From the NCBI RefSeq assembly GCF_035582795.1, contig NC_134367.1:115716062-115780061 (forward strand): a DNA stretch of 64,000 nt, read 5' to 3'. Source of the stretch: Mycteria americana. Lineage: Eukaryota > Chordata > Aves > Ciconiiformes > Ciconiidae. Shown in pieces: positions 49,454 through 61,900 of the stretch (its first letter is position 1; the number at the start of each line of letters is the position of its first letter). The notes beneath the pieces were generated by a model, which had not been told where the DNA came from, searched no databases, and was given only the letters and a program-made list of their open reading frames with translations. The position numbers were made by a program, and so were the translations under genes.

Positions 49454-49549
49454 ACACGGCGCCCGAGGCGCAGAAGCCACTTCCCGCCCGCCGTGGCCTT
49501 GCCCCGGCACGGGGAGGGCGCCACAACCCCGCCCCCTGCGCGGCCTCCG

Positions 49550-49557
49550 TGACGTCA
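49550..49557 (+). promoter_or_regulatory. TTL: Full palindromic CRE, TGACGTCA
   Basis: An exact 8-base cAMP response element 229 bp upstream of the TTL ATG in the CpG island, 13 bases downstream of a GC box. Its position fits a functional CREB/ATF site in the core promoter, but no transcription start can be read from sequence alone. Confidence 0.65.
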
Positions 49558-49600
49558 CCGCTTTTCCAGCGCGCGCGGGGGAGGGAGGAGGGCGGTTCTG

Positions 49601-49607
49601 CTTCCGG
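49601..49607 (+). promoter_or_regulatory. TTL: ETS-type motif CTTCCGG
   Basis: CTTCCGG within the CpG island 179 bp before the TTL ATG. Such sites bind GABP/ELK-type factors and often mark transcription starts of TATA-less promoters. It is a short motif, so chance occurrence is possible. Confidence 0.45.
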
Positions 49608-49659
49608 GTCAGCCCCTCCCCCCGCCCCGGGCAGGCTCGGGCGGGCGGCGGCTCTGGCC

Positions 49660-49758
49660 ATGCGGAGCCGGGCCGGGCGGCAGCGGCCGCGCAGGGCCCT
49701 GCCTGGGCTGCAGTGGGGCCCCATGGGCCTGGGGCATCCCTCGGGCCGCCGGGGGTAG
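49660..49758 (+). other. Upstream ORF in the TTL leader (32 codons)
   Basis: ATG at 49660 in a fair start context (G at -3) opens an Arg/Gly/Pro-rich frame with an internal ATG and stops at TAG 49756-49758, 27 bases before the TTL ATG. It counts only if transcription starts upstream of 49660. Confidence 0.45.
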
Positions 49759-49785
49759 GGTGGGGTGTCCCCCCTCCCCGCCGCC

Positions 49786-49942
49786 ATGTACACCTTCGTC
49801 GTGCGGGACGAGGGCAGCAGCGTGTACGCCGAGGTGAGCCGGCTGCTGCTGGCCAGCGGGCAGTGGCGGCGCCTCCGGAGGGACAACCCCCGCTTCAACC
49901 TCATGCTGGGCGAGAGGAACCGGCTCCCCTTCGGCAGGCTGG
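49786..49942 (+). CDS. TTL: TTL exon 1 (start codon)
   Basis: Encodes [20 protein letters not shown] to FGRL and the first base of Gly53. Donor GTAAGG at 49943. It is almost identical to the human N terminus. Base composition is strongly GC-biased because the exon sits in the CpG island. Confidence 0.97.
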
Positions 49943-52900
49943 GTAAGGGTCTCTTCCCCCGGCCGCCCCCCGCCGCCAGCAGGGCCCGAACCCCCCCACG
50001 CCCCCCTGCAGCCCGGGAGCCGGGCTGCGGTTGTGACCTTTCCGCCTCGGCGAGCCTCCCGGGGTCCCCCGCCGCAGGGCGGGGTCCCCCGCGGCTCGTC
50101 GCAGCCTCCCGTCGCCCCTGCGGACGTGGGGGCTGCGGGCAGGGCGTGCCCGGGGGAGTCCCCCGCAGTTTGGGAGGGAGTGTCCCCCGGCCCCTGTCAC
50201 CGGGCCTCGCGCTGGCAGCGACAGCTGGCCGTGTGCTGGGCTCCCTGTTACAGGGGCCCGGCGGCCGCCCCGGCCTGCGTCGCCCAGAACAAAGGGCGGG
50301 GACCGGGGGGCTCCGTGCAGCCGCTTCCCGGCCCCCGGCAGGGCTCTCTGCAGAACCCGGCCCGGGGACCGGCTGTCTCTGCTGGGGACTGCTGCCACCA
50401 GCCAGGGCTTGAAGGATCCCCCTCCCAGGTTCCCGGAGGGTGGTTTCGCCGGTGCTCCCCAAAACACCCAGCCCAGCTTGGGAGCTGCGCTGGGGCGCAG
50501 CAGTGGGGTGGGGCGGAGGGCACCCGGGGACCCCCCCCCTTCTCACGTGTCGCAGACCCTCAGGGTCCCTGCGCCCCCGAGTGCAGCCCCCACCTCCCGG
50601 CCTGCCTGTCTTGTCCTGCAGCCACCCACTTGGGGCCGTTTTCCCCATTGCAGGGGGCTTCAGTCACCCACTGTGGGTTCGTACGGAACTGGGTGGTGCC
50701 AGTGGCATTCCCCTGCCTGGCGCAGGGCAGGGACGTTGCAGTGCTGAGCTTATATGTTACGGGGGTGTTTCTGCAGTTTGGGACAGGTGGGGGAACAGGT
50801 CTGAGCCAGGCACGCTCAAAGCCTTGCCCCGGAGCTGAGGCTGGTGGGGAGGTACCTCTGCAGGGGTTTGGTGGGGGTGACAGCACGTTTAGTCCTGGCT
50901 TGGAGCAGGGTGTGGGTTATTCCAGAGGCCCTGCGTGTGTGTAGGGCCAGGCCACCCCCCAACCCGTTTTCCCCTGCTGTCTGATCCCCCCTGTCACGCT
51001 GCCAACACGCAGGGCCCCAGGAGCTTCCCTGTGCAGGCTTGGCCCCTGCCTGCTGCGCGTGCACTGTTTCTCCCGTGGCAGGCAGGGCTGTCAGCACAGG
51101 CACCCGTCTGCCCTGCTGGATGGGGAAGACCCCAGGAGCAGGGAGGGAGAGTGCCATGCACTGCCCGCAAACGAGGAGAGCTAAGCCAGGCGCTGGCATC
51201 ATTGTAGGGCGCGGTGGGTAGCAGAGATGCACTGTCATTGCCCACAGCTGAGGGTGAGCCGGCAGGAGCCACAAGACTGGCAGGTCTCTGTGCACGATGC
51301 CAGCTGCTGTGCTGGCTCCTGTCACCAGGCCTGTCAGAGCAGGTGTGGGACGAGAACACTGCAAATCCCAGCAGAGCAGTGTGTTTCCCTCCTGCGGTCC
51401 CCCCGAGTCTGCATCTGATGGCTGGCAGGACGTTCCTGGCCTTCCTCCCTGCCATTGGCCCTGGTTTCTTCCTTCCTGGGGCAATTTTGCAGCACTGCTT
51501 CTGGCTGCAGAAGCATTGGAGCAGGAGGAGCCCCCTCGCCCCAGCAATTCTGGGGTAGGATGGCTTTCGCAGCCCCTTTCTTGCAGTTGAGACCCAGCAC
51601 TGACTGCTATTTCAGATTTGCAAGTCACCAGCTCCAGCACCTCTACCCCTGTCTCCACGTGCGTTTTGTGAGTGGAAAGTCCCCATCACCTGGCGATGCC
51701 ATCTGGTCACTTCCCAGCGTCGGGGTGTCTGCAGCAGGCAGGGAAACACCGGGAGAGGTTTAAGCAGCAAGGATGCTCACACATGCTGTAGCCAGGCACA
51801 GCAAGCAGACTTGTGCTTTAATGTGCCCGGCAGGCAGGGCCTGTGAGCATCGGGCTTCACTGCAGAACGATTACCGTTTGTTGATGTTGAGCAGGCCTGC
51901 ACAGCATGTCCACCCATGGTGGGCTCATGGCCATCTCTTACTAACCCCTTCCATCCTCGAAAAGAGCCCTAGGGTGATGGAAGGCTTCAGCGAGCCCTTC
52001 AGCACGTGTTGCCATGGGATGCCTCAAAATTCAAACCATTTCTCACAGCCGAGACACATCTATGGCTTATGGAGAGGGACCATGCTTTGGCACTGGCTTT
52101 TTTAACCCATCCTCCTATAGCAGGAGCTGGTTGCCTGAAATCAGTAGATTCAGACCAAAAATAACATGGTTATTTTGGTACATCTTCCAAAAAGCTGTGT
52201 CTTCTCTGGTACATCTTACTAAAGCTGTCTTCCTGAGCTTTGTTGCATCAAAGCTGCCTTGGTTTGGTTTTCCTAAAGGCTCTACTCAGTGGAAGCAGAG
52301 ATTAATTCAGGGAACTATATGGATTTCTGTTACTTGGGGGCTAAGCTAGATCATTTGACATGGGAGAGGGGTAGAAGTGGGGGCTCTCAGCATGCACTAC
52401 TGCTTCTGTCCAGCTGCAGGGACTTCTGTTGCTGTCACTGATACCCTAATTCTTGGGGCAGTGTGCCCTTAAGCTGTGAGTACCTGCATCTAAGTCTGTA
52501 GCTAATGGAAAAGCAGTCTGTGCTAAGGGGAGGGAAAGGAGAAGGAGGCTGCAGAGGCCTCATGGAGCAGAGGATGCTGGACTACGCCCTGCCAGCCACG
52601 GGAGGATCGCCAGTTTGCTCAGTGCCTTGGCAGCTTTTTAACCCTGCTAAGTGCATGGTGCAGGCCTCACAACATGCCTGAGAACCCATTCCCCTTCCTG
52701 CCTCATGGTCACTCCTTGCTGATCACCAGACTGCGCATCGCAGCCCACTGCTCCATGGAGATGCTCAGGAAACCAATGAGGATGTGCCTCCCAGCAAGTC
52801 AGTTATCCAACAGCAGTGGTTTCAAAGCAGGTTTCAGCCACTTCCGTCCTCCTCCTTTCACCAGCCCCATTCCTCCATCACTGGTGACAAGGTGGACTGA

Positions 52901-55900
52901 CCACTGTGGGGCAGAGCCCACCCAGAGTGGTGGGATCTCCTTGTGGACCTCAATTCCTCCAGGAACCAAGCAAAACTGATAAACTGGAAACAGAAGGAAA
53001 TTTGACATTTTTTACTAATTTCTTTCAGTAAATTAGTGCCTGGCAGTGCTGGCTACACACTGAAGTGCCTGAAGTTACAGATCTTTTCTGGAAGATGGTT
53101 TTCAGCTATCTTGTATTTAAAGATTTGTGAATAAAATAGTGACACAGGTCAGGGCCGTGACTTTGGAGTTGAAATAGATATTCACTCTGTGATCTCGCAG
53201 CTGCCTGGTTTTTAAGGTAATGTTTGCTCCAGGCCTTTTTTCCCAGGCAAACACCAAGGAGGATAACTAAAGCTCTGAATCCTTTTTCAGGGTCTAAATC
53301 ACTCCCACAAGCATTTTTTTGAAAAGAGAAGGTGAAGATGTAAGTAACTGCCATGCCTGGGGGATCCCCCTGGTCCTAGGTCATTTCCAACCAGAGCAGT
53401 TTTCCATCATGTTTTCCATATTGATGCTCTTGTCAGTTGTTGTCACCGGTGACCTAGGTGTTGCTCCAGGCATCACTTGCCTCTTGCACATCCATGTTCA
53501 GCTGTACTGGTTGTGTAGGAGAGGCTGCGTGGTGTTTCCCAGATCTGTGTTACCCTTTGGACAACTGCTGCTATCCTGTCCCCCTAGAGAGCTTCCAGCT
53601 GAGCGCAAGTGTTCGTGTAGTGTGAGAAGGTGAAGGAAGGCAGGCTGTGAAGTCCAGTATTGATAAGGAGGTACCCATTTATTTGGCACTCTGTTTGGCA
53701 CTTGTGAGGTCGCAACTGGGTACTGGGACCAGTTTGGGTCTTTCCAGTACAAGAAACACATAGATACCCTGGAGTGACTTCAGCAGGGGCCATGAGGGTA
53801 GTCAGGTGCACGCAGGATGGCAGTCAAGCACTGGGACAAGGACCTGTAGAAGCAGTAGGATCTTCATCCTTAGAGCTACTCAGACTTTGACCGAACAAGA
53901 GCTTGGAGAAGAGACCCCCCAGAAGTCCCTTCCCACGCCAGCTACCTAAGGGTGCTTCCTGCAAACTGCCAGAGGGAAGCAAGACTCCAAATCTTTTAAT
54001 GTTTCCCAGTGTTTTGTGATACCAGGTCTGACAGTGAATCCTGCTGTACGTGACAAAGAAACAAGGCCCTTTCCTAAGCTGTGATCTTTATATCATGGTG
54101 TGCTTGCCTGCATCCTCCTACTGCATTTAAGAGTAACTGAAATCCTGGCTTTTAAAAACTGCCACCAGCAAAGGGAGAACATTTTTGAGTGGTGCTGCCA
54201 GTTCCCAGTATGAATTAGGAAATGATTCTTTTCCTTTGGAAATTGGAAGTGTCAGATTCAAAACAGACTTGGGTAAATGCATGGTTTTTCATAACTAAAA
54301 GAAAGAAACCACAGGAGCCAGTACCAGCTTAGAGCCTGTTTCTGTGATGCAGGGCAAGGAAACGGCCTCCTTTCTCTTCCCTGCTGCACAGGTCCTTTGC
54401 ACTGAGCAGATGTTTTTCCTTCACTAACTGCAAAGTTTGTCTGACCTCTTTGTTTCCCCTTTTTAGGCCATGAACCCGGTCTTGTGCAGCTGGTGAATTA
54501 CTACAGGGGAGCAGACAAGCTGTGCCGCAAAGCATCTCTGGTGAAGTAAGAAATTCACTGAAATGTTACATGGGATTGTTAGAAGAAAGTTTTCTTCTAA
54601 CCATTGTCGCATGTTGAACCTGTGTGGAGGGTATTTCACAGAACAGCTGCCCTGGGAGTGTCCTAGCATGTGCTGTCTTCTGACTCCTGTGCTGGTCTCT
54701 AGAGTTATCTGTGTGCACAAAGACCTCTTTGTAACTTCGGGGGAAATGGCATTTCTACTGAATTACATCTACTTGAAACCATAGAGTGTATTGAATCAGA
54801 TTAGAGCCAAATCAAAAGGAAAAAACCCACGTATCTGCTCCTTGTAGACATTTAATTAAAACCTACTTCTTTTATTCTCTGTTTCATACAGAGATGAGAC
54901 ACTAATATGCCTTTAGCTAATCAGATTTGTTGGTCAAACAAATGCTTGGAGACATCTCCAGGAAGAGCTCTGGGAGTTATTTCTGCATGACCAGCCGTGC
55001 CAGGGTCTCCTGGGGAAATGTGGATGAGCTTTCACTGTAGATAACCCTCATCCCTGTGCAAACTCTGCAGCCATTAGGGCATCTTCATGTCAGAGCTCTT
55101 GGTCTCCTTCAAGCATTTGATTCCACGTTAGTGTCTGTGCTTCCTCTTGCTGATGCAGTCCTGCAGACTCTGTGTGCTGATCTGAGGCCTCTCCTTCCCT
55201 TGCAAAGAACCTGGTCCCAATTGCTTTCTTTAGAGAGATGATGGTGTTTGTCAGGAACTAGCAGAGTATTTTTTAAACAAGCGCTCATGGTGCCCCCCTG
55301 CTGGATTTCTCTGTGGCCCATGGTCTAGAGGCAGTGCTGAAAGTGCTTGCACACCAGTTTTTTTCTTCTAAAGCTTGGCTGACCTTTCTAAGTGTGGGGT
55401 CAACCATGCATCATCAAGCTACTTATGAGCCCAGGGGACCACAAATGACATTCCTCAGGGCTCCCAGGGTGTCACTGACTGACTGCCATTTCAACAGAGA
55501 GGCACAAATGCACATAGAGAGTCAGCAAGTCATGAGCTCTGCTTTTGGCCTTAAGCAAAGCACTTGGCCTTAACTGAGCATTCAAAGAGGCAGGCAGCTC
55601 CCTTCACTCTGAAAGAAAACAGGCCTGGGATCCGCTAACAGGAGTTTGCTGGCATCTCTAGACATTACGGGTAGGAGAGATGTGCCAGAGAGATTGGAGA
55701 CTGCATGATGTGAGGGGGATTCCAGACACCTTGGAACATGAAACGTGTAACTGCGTCCTTGCTTTCAGTGGGTTCCCAGTGGTCTTAATCCACAACTGGG
55801 ACACCTGGTCAGATCTCAGTGGGGATGGGATCAAGAGCTAAGCACCAGCACAGAGAACATTACTGCTCTGGCTTCCCTTTTGCCTGTTGTGATCACAGCA

Positions 55901-58900
55901 CCCTTCCTGCCCTGTTCCGTGTTAGCAAATACACCTCCTCAGTTCCCTTGTGCAGAGATGATACAGGGAATGCATCGCAAGCTCTATTTACGTGGAAACT
56001 TCTCTACGGATTGTTTCACGATATCCATAGTATCTACAAAACGTTTAATGGAAGCATGCAGGTCTGGTTCAAAGAACAGTGCTTGGCTGCAGGTTGAGAT
56101 TGCCATGATATCTTTAGGAAAACCCTAATTTCAAGGGTCTAAGGAAAATATAATAATTTAGCACAGACTATTTGTAAGCTGCTATTCATCACCAAGTGAA
56201 AGAGCCCAGTTAATGATCATTTTTACTTACTAAATTATGTCCATGCAGGTGGGGACACTCTGGAGATTAACAGCCTGTCTCTCTTCACCCAGGCTAATCA
56301 AGACAAGCCCTGAACTATCGGAGTCCTGCACGTGGTTCCCCGAGTCGTATGTGATCTACCCAACAAACTTGAAGACCCCCGTGGCTCCAGCACAGAATGG
56401 AATTCGCCATCTCATAAACAACACAAGGACAGATGAACGGGAAGTCTTCTTGGCAGCTTACAACAGGCGGAGGGAAGGCAAAGAAGGCAACGTGTGGATC
56501 GCCAAGTCCTCAGCTGGTGCCAAAGGTTCATTCTCCAGCAAAATGAGCCACCTTCTTGTTAATCCTTACTCTTTATTTGATCGGTAGAGTCCCGGGGCTT
56601 GGCTGAGCCCAGCTGATATCTAGCCTGTCTGTGAAGGGCTTCACCTACCAACTCCATGCCAGTCAAGCCAGCACAGGGCTCTCCTTTGTCTGCTTGGTGG
56701 CATGGGGCTCCTGACCAGCATTGTAACATGCACATGCTACCTAGGACATGGATGGCAGTGAAAGGACCTCCACTTTTCTACACATGCACCCCAAAATATG
56801 GGAAAGTTTGCTGCAGGGAGAAGGCAGCAGGGATCAGCAGGCAAGGGGAATGTGGAGAGCAGGAGATAACAGGGAGCAGAACAGGATATGGGGAGGAAGG
56901 CAGCAGGCAAGGACAGCAGCCTTCAAGGGCAAGGAGCCCAGCTCTCCATGCTGCAGCTAAGCCTGGTTTCACCTGGGCAGAAATACTGCTGTTTGTCTTT
57001 GAACCAAACCCAGATGCCCTGATGCCAATGGCCTACCCATGGTCACACTGAGAGACTGACTGAGCAGCCGCAAGCTCAGTGCATCGGAATTACACCCAAG
57101 CCTCAGTGGAAGGTGCCAGAGCAAAGACAAGTAATGCAATGTCTGTATGTCCCTTTAATTTGAATAAGGCAATAGATACCTAAGTGATAATGTGTCCTTC
57201 CTTGTTCCAGGGTCATTGCATCGCCTGCTCTACAAAAATATGAGCTATTAGACGAGATAGCTGGACACAGCTATAAATGTAATGCTTTGGTAACTATGTG
57301 CTGTCTGTCAGTTACAGCAGTATCATGGGCATGTTATCAGAATGGCTTTATGAAAACTGGCCTTGCCATGTGTGCAGACCCCAGGCAGCAGAGCCCAACC
57401 TGAGGAAAGACCTGGTCTTTTCAAAGGGAACAAGCCCACATGTATTACTCACATTTGCAGAGTCACTTTTGATGCAGTCTTACAAAAATCACCAGAGAAT
57501 GTGAAAGCCAGAGGTGGCTGCCAGGGAGGCTGCATGATAAAACTGTCCTTCATGCTGGCTTCCTTCACTGCTTTGCTTTCTTGGCTGTGTTACCAAGAAG
57601 CATCAGAAGAGTATGCTTATTTTCATCGGGGAGGAAGGGGAGATGAGTCCTTTCATTATGCCAGTCAGGGAATGTGTTTCTGTGTGGTATAACTGTCTGG
57701 CAGAGAATCAGTCTGGGCAACTGAAAAGGCCATTGCTGTGGTTCATTGCAGGATGGGGAGGTTTAAACTCTTCACATACTTTATTCAAGTGTGATCCCAT
57801 CTTTTTTGCATTAAAGCAGAGTAACCTTTCATATTCATCAGTGTGCTGCAGAACTCAAGCTGGGAGTTGAAGTGGAAAGCAGAGCCTCATGTTAATCTTC
57901 TAGAGAGAAGTTTTAAATGTCTGGGGATTACTTCTGGTGAAGAAGAAAGCTTGTCGACATTAATTGCCGAGGCAGATCAAGCTCAGGCACAGCCCCTGAC
58001 TCAGGACAGGTCTAGTGGAAGCTTGGTTGTCCATCAGTAAAAGGAAAATTAAAGGTTTAGGGTGTCCTGACTTAAAAATTGAGAGATTTTTCAACTGTGG
58101 CTAGAGGGTTTGGTGTTTTCTTTGAGAGAAGAGACAGCTGCCCCACTTAAGCTGCTTTGCTGCTTCACTGGGTTGCTAACTAGGTACACAGTTAAGCTAA
58201 CCTCACCCTTGATTCACCGTCTGTCCACTGCAGAACGGGTGCCTGCTGATCTTCCCACTGCAGGGGCTTTGCTGGCTTACAGCGATGATGTTTTCCCTCC
58301 TTCCTGCAGTGCCCAGCCTGTGGTTGTACCAATGTAAGTTTCTGCCTTGCTCTGCAGTGATCAGGGGACTAAAAATCTTGTCCCCTGCAAAAACACGGGT
58401 GAGAAAGAAACTTTGATGAAAGGACTTCCTTTCAGTGGAGGATGCTAGGATGGGTAGGAGGTCAATAGGGCTGGAAAGCTGTGACTCACAGGTATGCAAA
58501 GCATGAAGCAATGAAAGTAGCTGCAGGGCTGTGTCAACAGTGACCTTCAGAAGTCACAGCTAGGAGCATTTTCCATGGGGTGATCCTGTCAAACCCTGCC
58601 TGTGCTCCAAACCTGTGTTCTCCCCCCAGTGCCACCTTGAAGAGCGTTTGTTTCTTTTCACTCGGTATTTCCTCCAAAACACTCGGCACAAAATTAAGAC
58701 TAAGTCATCAGCTTTAGTCCAAGAAGTTAACTAAATGCCTGAAGGCTGGACATAGTGCCAGAGAAGTGTTAGATAATTTTACCTGAGCTGGTTTATCCCT
58801 CATGTGGCACCATGCCATCCCTTTATCAAATCCCAGAAGGGATATGTTCTCTCTTCATTGCTCTGCAACAGTGATTTCATATCTGGACTCTTGCAAGAAA

Positions 58901-61900
58901 TGAACAGTGACAGCTTCAGCCAAAACGTGGCAGTATTTAAACGGCACATCTAACTTCTTTAATGAAGAGCTTCCACAGCAGGGGAAAACACTGACTATGT
59001 GGATGAACATTTAGAAATAGTTCTTCTCCTAATTCAGCAATGATTTTAATAGTAACTTAAATGAACTCAGTGAGCAGGGCAACGCTGCGTGGGTGTGCAT
59101 GTGTGACTGCCTCTTGCAGCCAGAGAAGCCAGGCAAGGGGAGGAAGTCCGAGTCTAGGATAAAAACCCACAAACCTCCTTCCCCAAATAAAAAAAAGAAA
59201 ACTCTCGCAAACGAACTGCTGAAAACCAGGGAAAAACAAAACAAAATTCAACAAGTGCTGAACACATGCACCATCCCCCTGCCAAGCCCAGCTGGAAAAA
59301 AATGCCGGAAAAGGAAACAAAATCCTCTGAACCAAGCAGCTGCCTCACTGCTTGCCAAGGTCACTGTCTGCTGTGCATCCCCACAACTAAATAGCCACCT
59401 GCTTGCAGATGAGCCCCAGGCAGGCCATACCATCTCACGTACCCTTGGTTCCCATTTGCATTAACTCCGGTTACTGGGGAGCCAGACGCCCTGTGGTGTG
59501 GTAACAGGGAGATCCCTCTGCAGATTCGCTGCCTGACACTGAGTGAACATGACATCGCTTGGGCACCAATCAGCCCTGGGGCCATGGGTTCTTGCATGTC
59601 ACCTGGCTTTTTGGGCAAATGAGCCATGGTCCACTTGGGCCCTGAAAAAGCTCCAGCAAAGATAGGAGGATCCTCTACTTAATTTTGTCTTTGTCTTTCT
59701 GTACTAGGGGAAGGGATCCTGATTTCTTCAGAGGCTGCAGAGCTCCTGGACTTCATCGATGAGCAGGGACAAGTGCACGTGATTCAGAAATACCTGGAGA
59801 AGCCTCTGCTTTTAGAGCCAGGGCATCGCAAGTTTGACATCAGGTAACCTTTTCTGCTTTTGTAATAATACCAGTTTTCATTTTCATGCTGTTTCTTTTT
59901 AAGCCACTGAGACTAGGGTTTGTTCTCTCGCCCCCCAGGAGCTGGGTTCTTGTGGATCATCAATATAATATCTACCTCTACAGAGAGGGTGTCCTGCGGA
60001 CCTCTTCCGAACCATATAACAGTGCTAATTTCCAGGACAAAACCTGCCACTTGACCAATCACTGCATTCAGAAGGAATATTCCAAAAACTACGGGCGGTA
60101 TGAGGAAGGGAATGAAATGTTCTTTGAGGAGTTCAACCAGTATCTGATGGATGCCCTCAACACAACGCTTGAGAATAGCATCTTAGTGCAAATCAAACAC
60201 ATAATAAGGTAGCCAGCTGCCTGTTGCATAGCGGAGTATAACCCTTCAGTGACAGGGAATGTGTATGGACACAGCTGGGGAAACAGACAGACTGACAAGG
60301 GAAGGGTTTCAATTGCATAAATTTAAGATAAAGCCATAAACACCCCAATGTCATTGCTCAATGAAAAGGGACCTCCGTAGGTGCTGTTCTCTCAAGGGTA
60401 TATGTCAATGTGTCTGCGTTTTGCCAACTGTGGCTGGAGAAGGATGGAGTGAGATCGCTTGGTAAGGGAAGAGGGTAGGTCAAAAGACAGGGCTGGGAGA
60501 GGCTGAGGTTAAAAAACGTATAAGGGGTAAGAGGGGAGATGAAGCCACACTCAAGTCTGCAGGATCTCATGTCTTCCCCCACCATCAGCAAGCAGCAGCA
60601 CATCTTATTGGCATAGGTCGTCTTACTCAGTCCACACAGAGCCAGCTACCTCCTGGGCACAGAAAGTGTCTGGAGAGACATCTCGGACATCACAGTGCTT
60701 CAGAGAATCCAGGTCTTGACAAAGTGATCCTTCATGGCGGAATTTACTTTGCAAGTACCCCATTGCTGTTATTTACACCAAAAAGACACGACATGATCTT
60801 TGAGGGACTTGGAAGCAAATGAGCTCTCGATGGCAGTTCCTTGGCGCCTGGTGCAGCCCTTTGCAGCTCTGCCTTCTGCTCCAGGCTCTAATTGCACATC
60901 ATGTTTTTCAGCTTGCCTAATGCAGTAGTGAGGGTGGATGCTGCTCTCCAGCTCTTTGGGAGTTAACTCAGGGGGTCTCCCCACATATATTTTGATGGTT
61001 GCACGATCTCACCTGCAGGGACCTGATTACCATGACATGTGTTGGATATAGCTTGTAATTTGGGGCAGTCCCAGGGCAACAGGGGACCCTTCCACTTAGC
61101 TGTGCTATGCACATGCCCTCAGAAGCTGTAGTGCGACAGGTGTGTCCACAGGGCTTTTAATCTTGGGTTTCTATTTTTCCCTTCACAGAAGCTGCCTTAT
61201 GTGTATAGAGCCTGCGATCAGCACAAAGCATCTTCACTACCAGAGCTTCCAGCTCTTTGGCTTTGATTTCATGGTGGATGAGGAGCTGAAGGTCTGGCTG
61301 ATAGAAGTCAATGGGGCTCCAGCGTGTGCCCAGTGAGTAATTAGTTTCTGTAATACCCTTGCGATGCTGCCATTCACATGCCTCACCCAAAACACGGCTA
61401 TGTCCCAGCTCCAAGTGAAAAAGGTAGAAGAAAGTGAATGGCAGGGGAGTTTTCCAGGCTAACCCATACCGGACACTGCTCTAAGTGCCAGTTGATATAA
61501 GTTTGTTGCTCCTGTCTTTGTGTTTGGTGTCCCCTAGCTTCTTTCCCATGGGGCACTAACCTCAGGTTTTGGACAAATGGGTTTGAATATAACTTGGGTC
61601 ATTTTTATTGACACTATTGGGTTGAAGTTATGTTGCAGAATTAATCTTTTGGGGGTCAGGTGATTTCTCAGTCTGTCTTGTGGAGCCACTTGTGGCTGGT
61701 CTTTACCAGAACACATGATAAATGAGTAGCATTAAGGGCAGCAGCTGGAAGGGAGTGACTGAATTTGCAGGCAGCAGGACCCCAGAGCACATTGTGGATG
61801 CTGCAGACATTGGATCAAAGCCTCCACCAGCCACAGGGAGGCTGGGACAGCCAAACAGCCATGGCCATGAACGTCTCTGCATAGGCGCAGTGGGAGGTGC

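Larger units (their letters stand above)
48700..50640 (+). promoter_or_regulatory. TTL: CpG island covering the TTL promoter and exon 1
   Basis: The base composition changes sharply to very GC-rich, CpG-dense sequence from about 48.7-48.9 kb and fades after about 50.6 kb. It contains GC boxes (CCCCGCCCCC at 49527-49536), a full CRE, an ETS-type CTTCCGG (49601-49607) and GGGCC repeats. This is the usual picture of a TATA-less housekeeping promoter. Open frames of up to 567 codons on the minus strand here are a by-product of the rarity of stop codons in GC-rich DNA. Confidence 0.85.

Noticed and set aside
48966-49946. 326-codon plus-strand open frame upstream of and overlapping TTL exon 1
   Set aside because: Same GC-driven artefact; it reads TTL exon 1 in the wrong frame.
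48945-50648. 567-codon open frame on the minus strand over the TTL CpG island
   Set aside because: Composition is Arg/Pro/Gly/Ala as expected from GC-rich DNA with few stops. It overlaps TTL exon 1 antisense, shows no family block, and several other frames are equally open.
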